From NCBI GenBank assembly GCA_021812735.1, contig JAKAMV010000171.1:1-13508 (forward strand): a stretch of 13,508 nucleotides of DNA, read 5' to 3'. The stretch's first letter is position 1. The number at the start of each line of letters is the position of its first letter. Both the position numbers and the translations under genes were made by a program. The stretch comes from Chloroflexota bacterium (lineage in GTDB: Bacteria; Chloroflexota; Limnocylindria; Limnocylindrales; CSP1-4). This document shows, piece by piece, positions 6,513 through 13,508 of the stretch. Under the pieces are notes generated by a model. It searched no databases, was not told the origin of the DNA, and worked only from the letters and a program-made list of their open reading frames with translations.

Positions 6513-6619
6513 TGGGAGGGCTCGAGGGGCCGCCGCGCGATCGACGCGCACTGCGGGGTCAACTGGACGCTCCCTGCCAGGCGCACACGGTCGAACACGC
6601 GCCGGTGCGGCCTCGGATG

Positions 6620-9373
6620 TCACAGCGGCGGCAGCACTTGCCGGTCCTCGGGGAGCGCCGCCCAGAGGTCGCCCCGCTCCGCGACGCGGTCCAGGATCGT
6701 GCGGATCGTCCAGCGGTCCGGCCGCAGGTCGGGGTCGTCCAGCTCGTCCCACGTGATCGGCGCGGAGACGGGGGCGCCTGGCGCCGGACGGACGGCATAC
6801 GGCGCGACGAGCGTCTTGATCGGCTGGTTCTGCGTGTAGTCGAGGCGCGCCCTGCCGCCCCGATCGGCCTTCGACCACTCCCACGACACGAGGTCCGGCA
6901 GGATGCCCCCGACCGCGCGCGAGAGCTTCTCCACCCAGTCCGAGGTCTCCGTGTAGCCGTAGCGGCCGCGCTCCACGGGGATCCAGGCGTGGATGCCCCG
7001 GCCGCCGGTGACCTTGGGGTAGGCGCGCACGCCCAGGTGCTCGAGCGCGGTGCGGTAGAGGCGCGCCAGGGCGAGCGTCTGCTCCCAGGTCGTGTTCGTG
7101 CCGGGGTCGATGTCGATCAGCGCGTAGGTGGGCCGCCAGGGGTCCTCGCAGGTCGAGGTCCAGGCGTGGACCTCGAACGAGGCCGCGTTGCCAAGCCAGC
7201 ACAGCGCGCCGACGCTCTCGGCCACGAGGTGGTCGTTGGGGTCGCGGTCCTCGCGCCGGCCCTCGAGGCTCTCGCGCCAGCGCACGAGCCAGGCGGGGGC
7301 GCTCGAGGGGATCTGCTTCTGCCAGAACCCTGGGTGGCCGGCGCCGTCGGGATAGCGGTGCAGGTTGAGGGGCCGCCCGGCCAGGTGGGGCAGCATGACC
7401 GGCGCGATCCGCGCGAAGTAGGCGATCAGCTCGCGCTTGGTGACGGGAGGCTCCTCCGCGTCGTCGCGGGGCGGGAAGAGGACCTTGTCCAGGTTGGTGA
7501 GCGTCAACTCTCGCCCGCCGACGCGCCAGGTGCCCTGCTTGGGGAGGGCGGCCAGCGCGGCCAGCTCGTCATCGGTCGCGCGCTGTGGTGCGGCGGGAGT
7601 GGCACTCGATTTCGACGAAGCCGACGAGGCCGACGTAGCCGACGAGGCCGAAGCCGACGTAGCCGAAGCCGACGGTGCCGACGGCGTTGCGACCGGGTCG
7701 GCCTTCGCGTCCGTCGTGTCGGCCGGCCTGTCCGCCTCTCGGATCACGGCCTTCGGGTCGCGGTCGTCGAGGACCGCCTTGAACGCGGCCTGGCGCACGT
7801 TGCCGTCGCGCGTCCAGCCCGCCATCTCGGCTCTGATGACCAGCTCCGGCCGGGCCCAGCGCACCCCGGCGAGGTCCTTGCCCCATCGGCTTCGCGCCCC
7901 GGCGGGTGGCGGCGGGTCGAACGGGGGCGTATCGGCCTGGAGGGCGCCAAGGCGTTCGAGCAGCTCGCGACGGGCCTGGCCGTGGAACCCCGAGCCCACC
8001 GCTCCGGAGAACCGCAGCCGATCGCCCTCGTACACCCCGACGACCAGCGCGCCCAGCCCCTTCGACCCGCCGCTCTCGGGGGTCCAGCCGCCCACCACCA
8101 GGTCCTGGCTCGGCCGGCCCTTGCGCTTGACCCAGTCGCCGGTCCGTCGGCCCGGCTGGTAGCGCGAGCGCCGTCGCTTGGCCACCACGCCCTCGAGGCC
8201 GTTGCGCACCGCCGCCTCGAAGAACGCCGGGCCGTCGCCGATCACGTGGGTCGCGTACAGGACGCGCGGGTCCGGGCGGAGCCGGCTCGCGAGGAGCGAC
8301 TTGCGGGCCTCGAGCGGGACGTCGAGCAGCGACCATCCGTCGAGGTGGAGCAGGTCGAACGCCACCAGCACCACCCCTCCCCTCGGGTCGTTCATCCGTT
8401 CCTGGAGCAGCGAGAAGTCGGGCCGGCCCGAGCCGTCGAGCGCCACCACCTCGCCGTCGACGAGCGCCTCGGACGCGTCGATCCAGTCCGACGACCCGCG
8501 CAGCCGCGGGAACCAGCCCCCGGCGTCCACCCCGTTGCGCGACCGCAGCTCGGTCCGGCCCGCCCGCACCAGCGCCTGCGTCCGGAAGCCGTCCCACTTC
8601 ACCTCCACCAGCCAGTCCGGCCCGGGCGGCACGGCGATCGCCGGCATTGCCAGCATGGGGTCGACGAAGCGCGGCATCGGCGCCTCGACCGCAATGGCGA
8701 GGTCCGGGTCCACGCCGCCGACCGGCGGCGTGCCCGTCAGCTTCGGCGCCGCGCCGTCGCGGGTCTCGTCGTTCGTGCGGCCGGTCTTGACGCTGGCCGG
8801 ATGGTCCTCGGCGTCCCAGCCCAGCGCCGCGTCAGCGTCGTGCTTGTGGAGCAGCAGCCACGGGTCGCCGGACTCCTCGTCTCCCGCCGAGCGCCGCGTC
8901 GCCGCGCCCGTCCGCACGATGGTCCAGCGGCCGCGCAGCTTCTCGCCGCGGAGGCGGAACTTGAGCTCGCCCGCCGAGAGCGAGGCCGCGGGGTCGGCGG
9001 TCTCGCGCTCGGGCTCCCACGTGCCCCAGTCCCACACGATCACGTCGCCGCCGCCGTACTCCCGCTTGGGGATGGTGCCCTCGAAGTCGTAGTAGCTGAG
9101 CGGGTGGTCCTCGACGTGGACCGCCATCCGCCGCGCGGAGGGGTCGAGCGTGGGCCCCTTCGGCACAGCCCAAGAGACGAGGACGCCGTCGAGCTCGAGG
9201 CGCAGGTCGTAGTGGAGCCGCCGCGCGCGGTGGCGCTGGACGACGAATCGGCGGCGCAGCGCGAACGGGGCGACGGCAGGCTGGCTGTCCGGCGCAGCTG
9301 CCGGCCGCGCGGCCGGCGCGGGCTCTGGCGTGCGCGCGAAGTCGCGCTTGCGGCGGTACTCGTCGAGGGGCAC
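6620..9373 (-). CDS. ligD: Multidomain ATP-dependent DNA ligase D (phosphoesterase-ligase-polymerase)
   Basis: A 917-aa LigD, the end-processing and sealing enzyme of bacterial non-homologous end joining. An N-terminal 3'-phosphoesterase domain (about 40-185) has QRHRARRLHYDLRLE (H48, H54, D56) and VHVEDHPLSYYDFEG. The ATP-dependent ligase domain (about 237-550) has the adenylated lysine K259 in EVKWDGFR, motif IV EGVVAKR (394-400) and motif V WVKRKG (414-419). The C-terminal polymerase/primase domain (about 605-917) has metal-binding D754 and D756 in LIDIDPG, TGGRGIHAW (789-797) and LDYTQN (844-849). The order matches Pseudomonas LigD and differs from mycobacterial POL-PE-LIG. A Ser/Ala-rich linker (about 560-597) separates ligase and polymerase. 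GTG 9373 is the start, with a weak Shine-Dalgarno, 49 bp after the ku stop, so cotranscription with ku is likely. All catalytic motifs seen are intact. Confidence 0.95.
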   Translation of the reverse strand: MPLDEYRRKRDFARTPEPAPAARPAAAPDSQPAVAPFALRRRFVVQRHRARRLHYDLRLELDGVLVSWAVPKGPTLDPSARRMAVHVEDHPLSYYDFEGTIPKREYGGGDVIVWDWGTWEPERETADPAASLSAGELKFRLRGEKLRGRWTIVRTGAATRRSAGDEESGDPWLLLHKHDADAALGWDAEDHPASVKTGRTNDETRDGAAPKLTGTPPVGGVDPDLAIAVEAPMPRFVDPMLAMPAIAVPPGPDWLVEVKWDGFRTQALVRAGRTELRSRNGVDAGGWFPRLRGSSDWIDASEALVDGEVVALDGSGRPDFSLLQERMNDPRGGVVLVAFDLLHLDGWSLLDVPLEARKSLLASRLRPDPRVLYATHVIGDGPAFFEAAVRNGLEGVVAKRRRSRYQPGRRTGDWVKRKGRPSQDLVVGGWTPESGGSKGLGALVVGVYEGDRLRFSGAVGSGFHGQARRELLERLGALQADTPPFDPPPPAGARSRWGKDLAGVRWARPELVIRAEMAGWTRDGNVRQAAFKAVLDDRDPKAVIREADRPADTTDAKADPVATPSAPSASATSASASSATSASSASSKSSATPAAPQRATDDELAALAALPKQGTWRVGGRELTLTNLDKVLFPPRDDAEEPPVTKRELIAYFARIAPVMLPHLAGRPLNLHRYPDGAGHPGFWQKQIPSSAPAWLVRWRESLEGRREDRDPNDHLVAESVGALCWLGNAASFEVHAWTSTCEDPWRPTYALIDIDPGTNTTWEQTLALARLYRTALEHLGVRAYPKVTGGRGIHAWIPVERGRYGYTETSDWVEKLSRAVGGILPDLVSWEWSKADRGGRARLDYTQNQPIKTLVAPYAVRPAPGAPVSAPITWDELDDPDLRPDRWTIRTILDRVAERGDLWAALPEDRQVLPPL
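7611..7685 (-). repeat. Low-complexity repeat encoding the LigD Ser/Ala linker
   Basis: Near-tandem copies of GCCGACGTA, GCCGACGAG and GCCGAA units (plus-strand reading) encode the Ser-Ala-Thr-rich linker between the ligase and polymerase domains. The repetition keeps frame in this copy. Length variation by slippage would change linker length or disable the polymerase domain. Confidence 0.6.
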
Positions 9374-9422
9374 GATGCGCGCCCGGTGCCGTCGGCGCTG
9401 CGCTGGCGCCCTGGCCCTGCGG

Positions 9423-10388
9423 CTAGGACGCGCGCTTGCGGCGGGCCTGGCGGTGCTCCGCTGCCTCGCCTTCGGCTTCGGCCTCCTCCCGCTTCGCCGT
9501 CTTCGCCGGTGTCGGCCTCGCGGCCTGCTTCGGCTCGGCCCCGCGCGTCGCCTTGGCCTCGGCCAGCGAGACCGGGGGCCTGCCCTTGCCGTCGCGCGAG
9601 TCCACCTGGGCCTTGACGCTTGCCTCCAGCAGCCGCATCAGGTCCACGAGGTTGCCCGACGGGGCCTCCTCCGCCTGCGGCGGCTCGACGATCTGCTGGC
9701 CCGCCACCTTGGCCTCGATCACTTGCATCAGCGCCTCGCGGTACTCGTCGCGGTAGCGGTCGGGCTCGAAGTCGGCGGTCATCGCATCGGCCAGCTGGTC
9801 GGCCATCGCGAGCTCCGCCGGCTTGAACTCGAACGTGTCCGTGCCCAGGTCGAGCTCCGCGGTGGTGCGGATCTCGTCGGGCCAGTGGAGCGTGGTGAGC
9901 ATCATCGTGTCCTCGAACGGGTCGAGGACCGCCAGCGCCTCTCGCTCGCGGATGACCACCTTGCAGACCGCGGTCAACCCCTTGCCCTGGAGCACCTGGC
10001 GGAGGAGCGCGAACGCGCGCCTGCCCACCTTGTCGGGCTCTACGTAGTAGGCGGCCTTGGTGAAGCCGAGCGGCCCCACGCCCGCCTCGCGCGGCGTGAA
10101 CTGCTCGATCTCGATCGTGTGCATCGTCTTGAGGGGGAGCTTCTCGAGGTCCTCGTCCGTGATCACCACGTACTTGCCCGAGGCGTACTCGTACCCCTTG
10201 ACGGTGTCCGACCGCGCGATCGCCACGTCCTCGACCGGGCACCAGGTCTTCATCTGGATCCGCGACAGGTCCGTCGCGTGCAGCATGTGAAACCGGACGG
10301 CCGCCTCGGCGTCGGTGGCGGTGTAGAGCTTGACCGGGATGGTGATGAGGCCGAACGAGATGGCCCCTTTCCACATGGAACGCGCCAC
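9423..10388 (-). CDS. ku: Ku DNA end-binding protein
   Basis: A 321-aa bacterial Ku, the homodimeric ring that binds double-strand ends and recruits LigD. The N-terminus MARSMWKGAISFGLITIPVK is the classic family start. The core (about 1-230) includes KGYEY (64-68), YVVITDEDLEKL (73-84), GRRAFALLRQVLQGKGLTAV and the long RYRDEYREAL helix. After it, NLVDLMRLLEASVKAQ (246-261) corresponds to the conserved minimal C-terminal region implicated in LigD interaction. The tail from about 264 is extended and Lys/Arg/Ala/Glu-rich, as in long-tailed Ku proteins where it aids DNA binding. GTG 10388 is preferred over ATG 10376 because it restores the MARSMWKG start and GAGGAA lies upstream. The leader contains a strong inverted repeat. 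It is the first gene of the ku-ligD operon. Confidence 0.96.
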   Translation of the reverse strand: MARSMWKGAISFGLITIPVKLYTATDAEAAVRFHMLHATDLSRIQMKTWCPVEDVAIARSDTVKGYEYASGKYVVITDEDLEKLPLKTMHTIEIEQFTPREAGVGPLGFTKAAYYVEPDKVGRRAFALLRQVLQGKGLTAVCKVVIREREALAVLDPFEDTMMLTTLHWPDEIRTTAELDLGTDTFEFKPAELAMADQLADAMTADFEPDRYRDEYREALMQVIEAKVAGQQIVEPPQAEEAPSGNLVDLMRLLEASVKAQVDSRDGKGRPPVSLAEAKATRGAEPKQAARPTPAKTAKREEAEAEGEAAEHRQARRKRAS

Positions 10389-10405
10389 GGTGCCCTATTC
10401 CTCGA

Positions 10406-10447
10406 TGCTCCCGGCGACAGGCTCCTCGGACCGCCGAGCCGGGAGCA
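10406..10447 (-). promoter_or_regulatory. Strong inverted repeat in the ku leader
   Basis: TGCTCCCGGC (10406-10415) and GCCGGGAGCA (10438-10447) form a perfect 10-bp inverted repeat 18 bp before the ku GTG, just upstream of its Shine-Dalgarno. Between the arms, CTCGG/CCGAG (10425-10429, 10434-10438) and GGCTC/GAGCC (10420-10424, 10436-10440) offer competing inner stems. It could be an operator, an mRNA leader structure, or a terminator of transcription arriving from upstream. The symmetry is seen; the role is inferred. Confidence 0.45.
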
Positions 10448-10704
10448 GAGGCTACCACCGTGCGCAAGAAGCGCCTCCTGCGAGGCGTGGCGTGGGGCTC
10501 GCGCCCACGTGCCAGTTCACCTGGCGCCGGAGGGCACCGCCGTGGGCACGGACCCGCAATAGGCCCTGCGAGGGTTCATCGGGGCTCGCCCGACCCTGCG
10601 CCAGCTGCGCTGGTAACGCCGCCACTCGGCGACGTTTCCAGAGGGGCGGCGGCGAGCTGCGGCGCCCCCGGTGCAAGCTGCGGCGTTGCCCGCGCTCCGT
10701 GGCG
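10448..10704. other. Non-coding stretch between the gene remnant and the ku leader
   Basis: No convincing gene is seen on either strand, and no tRNA-like arms. Short hairpins occur at 10472-10487 (CGCCTC/GAGGCG, 4-nt loop) and 10491-10509 (CGTGGG/CCCACG, 7-nt loop). A 10-bp direct repeat AGCTGCGGCG lies at 10655-10664 and 10676-10685, two helical turns apart. The ku promoter should lie here, but no clear -35/-10 pair stands out. Confidence 0.4.
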
Positions 10705-10992
10705 TCAGGCCCCCGTATGGCCGGTCACCCGTCGAGGGGGCAGGGTCGGTGCGGGCTTGCCCGTGTCCGGTCGCGGCGCCGCCACACCCAGCCACTCCAT
10801 CACGTTGCGGGCGAACCGGTCGAACGATGCCGCGGACACGCCCAGGTCGATCTTGCCGCCGAGGGCGGCACCGAACAGGAACGTGCCGGCGTCGAAGACG
10901 CGGCCGCCCGCGGGCGAGATGCGGACGGTCATGCCCGCGTTGAGCAGGCCGTGATCGCGGTACGGGGCCGTCCCTGTCGCGATCGTCACCGC
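10705..10992 (-). pseudogene. C-terminal remnant of a gene cut by the IS21-family element
   Basis: The minus-strand frame ending at TGA 10705 reads like the real end of a protein: AVTIATGTAPYRDHGLLNAG, then MTVRISPAGGRVFDAGTFLF, then SFDRFARNVMEWLGVA and a short Pro-rich tail. The GGRVF-AGTF and FARNVMEWL elements resemble the C-terminus of N,N-dimethylformamidase beta-subunit-like domain proteins; that family call is tentative. The open frame continues only into the IS left end, where residues no longer look native and no start with a ribosome site is seen. The 5' part of the gene should therefore lie beyond the right end of the IS, outside this window. The exact junction is uncertain (about 10993-11011). 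Confidence 0.55.
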
Positions 10993-11008
10993 TGTCGCCC
11001 GCCACCGA

Positions 11009-11078
11009 CATGGGACCACCCGGAGGCGGGTTTCGCCAGCCTCATGGGACCACCCCCTCGCCACTCATGGGACCACCC
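11009..11078 (+). repeat. Three copies of CATGGGACCACCC at the IS left end
   Basis: CATGGGACCACCC occurs exactly at 11009-11021, 11043-11055 and 11066-11078, with start-to-start spacings of 34 and 23 bp. Multiple short repeats at each end are typical of IS21 elements and are taken to be transposase binding sites. The third copy ends 62 bp before the istA start. Confidence 0.75.
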
Positions 11079-11140
11079 CGGCAGGCCATGCGCCGGCTGT
11101 GGTACGCCGCGCCAGGGGTCCAAGGGACCGGAGGTGCGGG

Positions 11141-12706
11141 GTGGCGTTTCGGGAGGTGGCAGTGTCCGAGGTGCGGGAGGTCCTGCGGCTGGCGGTCCTG
11201 GGCCGCGGCCTGCGCGCGATCGCGAGACTCACGGGGATCGATCGCAAGACCGTGCGCCGCTATCTGGAGGCGGCGCGCGACGCGGGCTTCGACCCGGCAG
11301 CCGGGGTCGACACGCTCGACGACGCGCTCATCGGGGCGGTCTGCGAGCGCGTCCGCCCGGCGCGGCCCGGCGGCCACGGCCGGCCGTGGGCAGCGCTCGA
11401 GGAGCGCCGGGCGCAACTGCTGGCCTGGCTCGGGGACGGTCTGCGGCTCACCAGGATCGAGACCCTGCTCGCCCGCGAGGGGTGCGTCGTCCCGTACCGG
11501 ACGCTCCACCGGTTCTGCGCCGACGAGCTCGGCCTCGGGCGCCGGGCGCCGACCGTCCGGGTCGCCGACGGCAAGCCCGGCGACGAGCTGCAGGTCGACT
11601 TCGGGCGCCTGGGACTCCTGCCCGACCCGGCCGTCGGCCGCCGGCGCGTCGTGCACGGCCTCGTGTTCACCGCGGCGTACAGCCGCCACACGTTCGTGTG
11701 GCTGACCTTCCGCCAGACCCTCGAGGCCGTCATCGAGGGGTTCGAGGAGGCCTGGGCCTTCTTCGGCGGCGTCTTCCGGGTCGTCATCCCCGACAACTGC
11801 AGCGCCATCGTGGCGGTGGCCGACCCGGTCGCGCCGCGCCTCACCGAGGGCTTCCGCGAGTACGCCCAGGCCCGCGGCTTCGTCGTCGACCCGGCCCGGG
11901 TCCGGCACCCGAGGGACAAGCCGCGGGTCGAGCGGACCGTTCCCTACGTCCGGGAATCGTTCTTCCGGGGCGAGGCGTTCGCCGGCCTCGCGGACGCCCA
12001 GGCGGGCGCGGTCCGCTGGTGCACGACGACGGCCGGCCTGCGCATCCACGGCACGACGCGCCGCCGCCCGGCCGAGGTGTTCGCGGCCGAGGAGCGCCCG
12101 CTCCTGCTGCCGGCTCCCGAGGCGCCGTACGCCGTCCCCGCGTACGGGACGGCCAAGGTCCACCGCGACCACCACATCGCCTTCGGGCGGGCGCTCTACT
12201 CGGTGCCGGGCGACCTCGTCGGCCAGGAGGTGGCCGTCCGGGCCGAGGCCGGGCTCGTGAAGGTCTTCTGGCGGGGCGCCCTCGTCAAGGTCCACCCGCG
12301 CCAGCGGGCCGGCGGGCGGGTGACGGACCCCGACGACCTGCCGCCCGAGCGGACCGCGTACGCCATGCGCGACCTCGACCGCCTGGTGACCCTCGCCCGG
12401 ACCCACGGCCCGTCGGTCGGGCTGTATGCCGAGCGCCTCCTCGGGGGCCCGCTGCCCTGGACCCGGATGCGCCAGGTGTACCGGCTGCTCGGCTACGCGA
12501 GGCGGTACGGCGCCGAGCGGGTCGAGGCCGCCTGCGCCCGGGCCCTCGAGCCCGACGTGGTCGACGTCGGGCTGATCGGGCGGATGCTCGAGCGGGCGAC
12601 CGAGGCCGGGCCGTCGGAGCGGCGCCCGGTGGCGCTCGTGCTGCCCCTGCGCTTCGCCCGCCCCGAGACCGCCTTCGCCCCGCGCGGGAAGGAGATGCCC
12701 CGATGA
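11141..12706 (+). CDS. istA: IS21-family transposase IstA
   Basis: A 521-aa DDE transposase. GTG 11141 gives the family-typical VAFREVAVSEVREVLRL and has GGAGGT 5 bp upstream; GTG 11162, also with GGAGGT, is an alternative. A helix-turn-helix follows (about 27-47: GLRAIARLTGIDRKTVRRYL). The catalytic core has D153 (LQVDFG), D218 (VIPDN) and E264 (RVERTVPYVRE), a complete DDE triad. Beyond it is the C-terminal beta-barrel region with HIAFGRALYSVPGDLVGQEV. It cuts and joins the element ends, working with IstB. Its stop overlaps the istB start (ATGA), giving translational coupling. No frameshift or internal stop is seen. Confidence 0.95.
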   Translation: MAFREVAVSEVREVLRLAVLGRGLRAIARLTGIDRKTVRRYLEAARDAGFDPAAGVDTLDDALIGAVCERVRPARPGGHGRPWAALEERRAQLLAWLGDGLRLTRIETLLAREGCVVPYRTLHRFCADELGLGRRAPTVRVADGKPGDELQVDFGRLGLLPDPAVGRRRVVHGLVFTAAYSRHTFVWLTFRQTLEAVIEGFEEAWAFFGGVFRVVIPDNCSAIVAVADPVAPRLTEGFREYAQARGFVVDPARVRHPRDKPRVERTVPYVRESFFRGEAFAGLADAQAGAVRWCTTTAGLRIHGTTRRRPAEVFAAEERPLLLPAPEAPYAVPAYGTAKVHRDHHIAFGRALYSVPGDLVGQEVAVRAEAGLVKVFWRGALVKVHPRQRAGGRVTDPDDLPPERTAYAMRDLDRLVTLARTHGPSVGLYAERLLGGPLPWTRMRQVYRLLGYARRYGAERVEAACARALEPDVVDVGLIGRMLERATEAGPSERRPVALVLPLRFARPETAFAPRGKEMPR

Positions 12707-13482
12707 CCGCCACCCCCGTCTCGCCCGAGCTGCGCGGCCTCCTGCGCCGGCTCAAGCTCGGGCCCGTCCTGGACACCCTGCCCGAGCGCCTGGTCCTCGC
12801 CCGGGGCCGGAGCATGCCCCACGCCGAGTTCCTCGAGCTCGTCCTCGCCGACGAGGTGGCGCGCCGGGACCGGACGTCGGCAGCGCGCCGGGCGGCGGTC
12901 GCCGGGCTCGATCCCTCGATGACGCTCGAGCGCTGGGACGAGAGCGCCGCCGTCAGCTTCGACCGGTCCCTGTGGGCCGAGCTCACGAGCCTGCGCTTCT
13001 GTGACGAGGCGGCCGACGTCATCGTCATGGGCCCGGTGGGGGTCGGCAAGACGCACCTCGCCTCGGCGCTCGGGCACATCGCCTGCCGCCGCCGGCGGAG
13101 CGTCCTCGTCGGGCGGACCGACCGGATCCTCAAGCGCCTCCGGGCAGCCCGCCTCGACGCCTCCTACGACGCCGAGCTGCGCCGCCTGCTGCGGGTCGAC
13201 CTGCTCATCCTCGACGACTTCGCCCTCACCGCGCTCGACGCGACCGAGACCGCCGACGTCTACGAGCTCGTGGTCGAGCGCCACCGGCGGGCCTCGACGG
13301 TCGTGACCAGCAACCGCGACCCGTCCGAGTGGCTGGCCGCGATGGCGGACCCGCTGCTCGCCCAGAGCGCGATCGACCGGCTCGCCTCCGGCGCCCACGC
13401 CCTCGTCGTCGAGGGCGAGTCCTACCGCCGTCGAATGCGGCCCGGCCGCACCCAGCTCACCGAGCCGGCGCCTGCCGGTTGA
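12703..13482 (+). CDS. istB: IS21-family AAA+ helper ATPase IstB
   Basis: A 259-aa DnaC/DnaA-related AAA+ ATPase that assembles on DNA and directs IstA to targets. An N-terminal helical part (1-100) is followed by Walker A GPVGVGKT (110-117), Walker B LLILDD (167-172) and a sensor-1 segment VVTSNRD (200-206). Near the C-terminus, SAIDRLASGAHALVVEGESYRRR (222-244) holds the expected arginine-rich end. The ATG overlaps the istA stop, and AAGGAG (12689-12694) sits 8 bp upstream. Length and motifs are complete, so it is probably active. Confidence 0.95.
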   Translation: MTATPVSPELRGLLRRLKLGPVLDTLPERLVLARGRSMPHAEFLELVLADEVARRDRTSAARRAAVAGLDPSMTLERWDESAAVSFDRSLWAELTSLRFCDEAADVIVMGPVGVGKTHLASALGHIACRRRRSVLVGRTDRILKRLRAARLDASYDAELRRLLRVDLLILDDFALTALDATETADVYELVVERHRRASTVVTSNRDPSEWLAAMADPLLAQSAIDRLASGAHALVVEGESYRRRMRPGRTQLTEPAPAG

Positions 13483-13492
13483 CCAATGCAGC

Positions 13493-13508
13493 GGAGGTCG
13501 CGATGATC
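13493..13508 (+). other. Possible ribosome site and start of a further gene
   Basis: GGAGGT (13493-13498) is followed 4 bp later by ATG (13503-13505) at the very end of the window, 20 bp after istB. It may start a passenger or flanking gene, or may be chance within the IS right end. Only two codons are visible. Confidence 0.25.

Larger units (their letters stand above)
6208..6619. other. Structured non-coding region upstream of the BBE oxidoreductase
   Basis: 412 bp with no convincing gene on either strand, between the ligD stop and the BBE start (both leftward). It holds several short symmetric elements. There are hairpins at 6260-6278 (GCCGCC/GGCGGC, 7-nt loop), 6342-6361 (ACGGGCG/CGCCCGT, 6-nt loop) and 6361-6377 (TGCCCG/CGGGCA, 5-nt loop). 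There is also a 16-bp palindrome at 6450-6465, a 14-bp direct repeat, and an imperfect tandem duplication at 6474-6512. Transcription stop for ligD and promotion of the BBE gene should both occur here. Confidence 0.5.
10993..13508 (+). mobile_element. IS21-family insertion sequence (right end outside the window)
   Basis: The element consists of a left end with repeated 13-bp motifs, istA (DDE transposase) and istB (AAA+ helper) in the standard overlapping order. The left tip is placed near TGTCG at 10993, which forms a TGTCG...CGACA dyad with 11006-11010; a tip as late as 11011 is possible. The right inverted repeat and any target duplication are not in the window. Both genes are intact, so the element may be functional. 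Confidence 0.85.

Noticed and set aside
6512..9616. A 1034-codon plus-strand open frame opposite ligD
   Set aside because: It is a shadow of the high-GC codon pattern on the other strand. LigD has complete catalytic motifs, while this frame has none.
10330..12702. Plus-strand frame joined upstream of istB, giving a 1050-aa protein
   Set aside because: It crosses the ku leader, the IS border and istA in the wrong frame. istB starts at ATG 12703 with its own ribosome site and the usual istA overlap.
1..13508. CRISPR array, toxin-antitoxin pair, tRNA or rRNA genes
   Set aside because: No regularly spaced repeats with unique spacers, no tRNA T-arm with matching stems, and no rRNA-like stretch were seen on either strand.

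Overview
The window is very GC-rich, gene-dense bacterial DNA with many GTG starts and ATGA/GTGA-type gene overlaps. The Ku/LigD pair, the ferric-reductase/NuoF-like/ferredoxin cluster and the DUF1684 protein suggest a high-GC soil or freshwater lineage such as Actinomycetota or Chloroflexota. That placement is inferred from gene content and base composition; there is no rRNA or marker gene to settle it.

Layout from left to right. (1) Leftward: a secreted phosphoesterase of the acid phosphatase/phospholipase C type (76-1200), preceded by a DUF1684 protein (1308-1856), with a bulged inverted repeat between them. (2) A divergent intergenic region of about 300 bp with a tandem 11-bp repeat next to a TTGACA box. 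(3) Rightward, a compact redox operon: a small membrane-anchored protein, a ferric-reductase-like haem membrane protein, a NuoF-like flavin/Fe-S subunit and a three-cysteine ferredoxin (2161-4783). The last three genes overlap or nearly so. Together they look like a soluble NAD(P)H- or ferredoxin-linked electron input feeding a b-haem membrane subunit. (4) Convergent to it, a berberine-bridge-type FAD oxidoreductase (4840-6207), preceded by about 410 bp of non-coding DNA rich in palindromes and short repeats. (5) A leftward ku-ligD operon (10388 to 6620), a complete bacterial non-homologous end-joining pair. LigD has the order phosphoesterase-ligase-polymerase, and ku has a strong inverted repeat in its leader. 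(6) A C-terminal gene remnant on the minus strand (10705 to about 10992), apparently cut by (7) an IS21-family element with istA and istB (11141-13482). The left end of the element carries three 13-bp repeats; its right end lies beyond the window.

The known systems here are NHEJ and IS21 transposition. The least characterised parts are the four-gene redox cluster with its small extracytoplasmic protein, the structured non-coding regions (1269-1313, 6250-6520, 10406-10447), and the gene remnant at the IS border.
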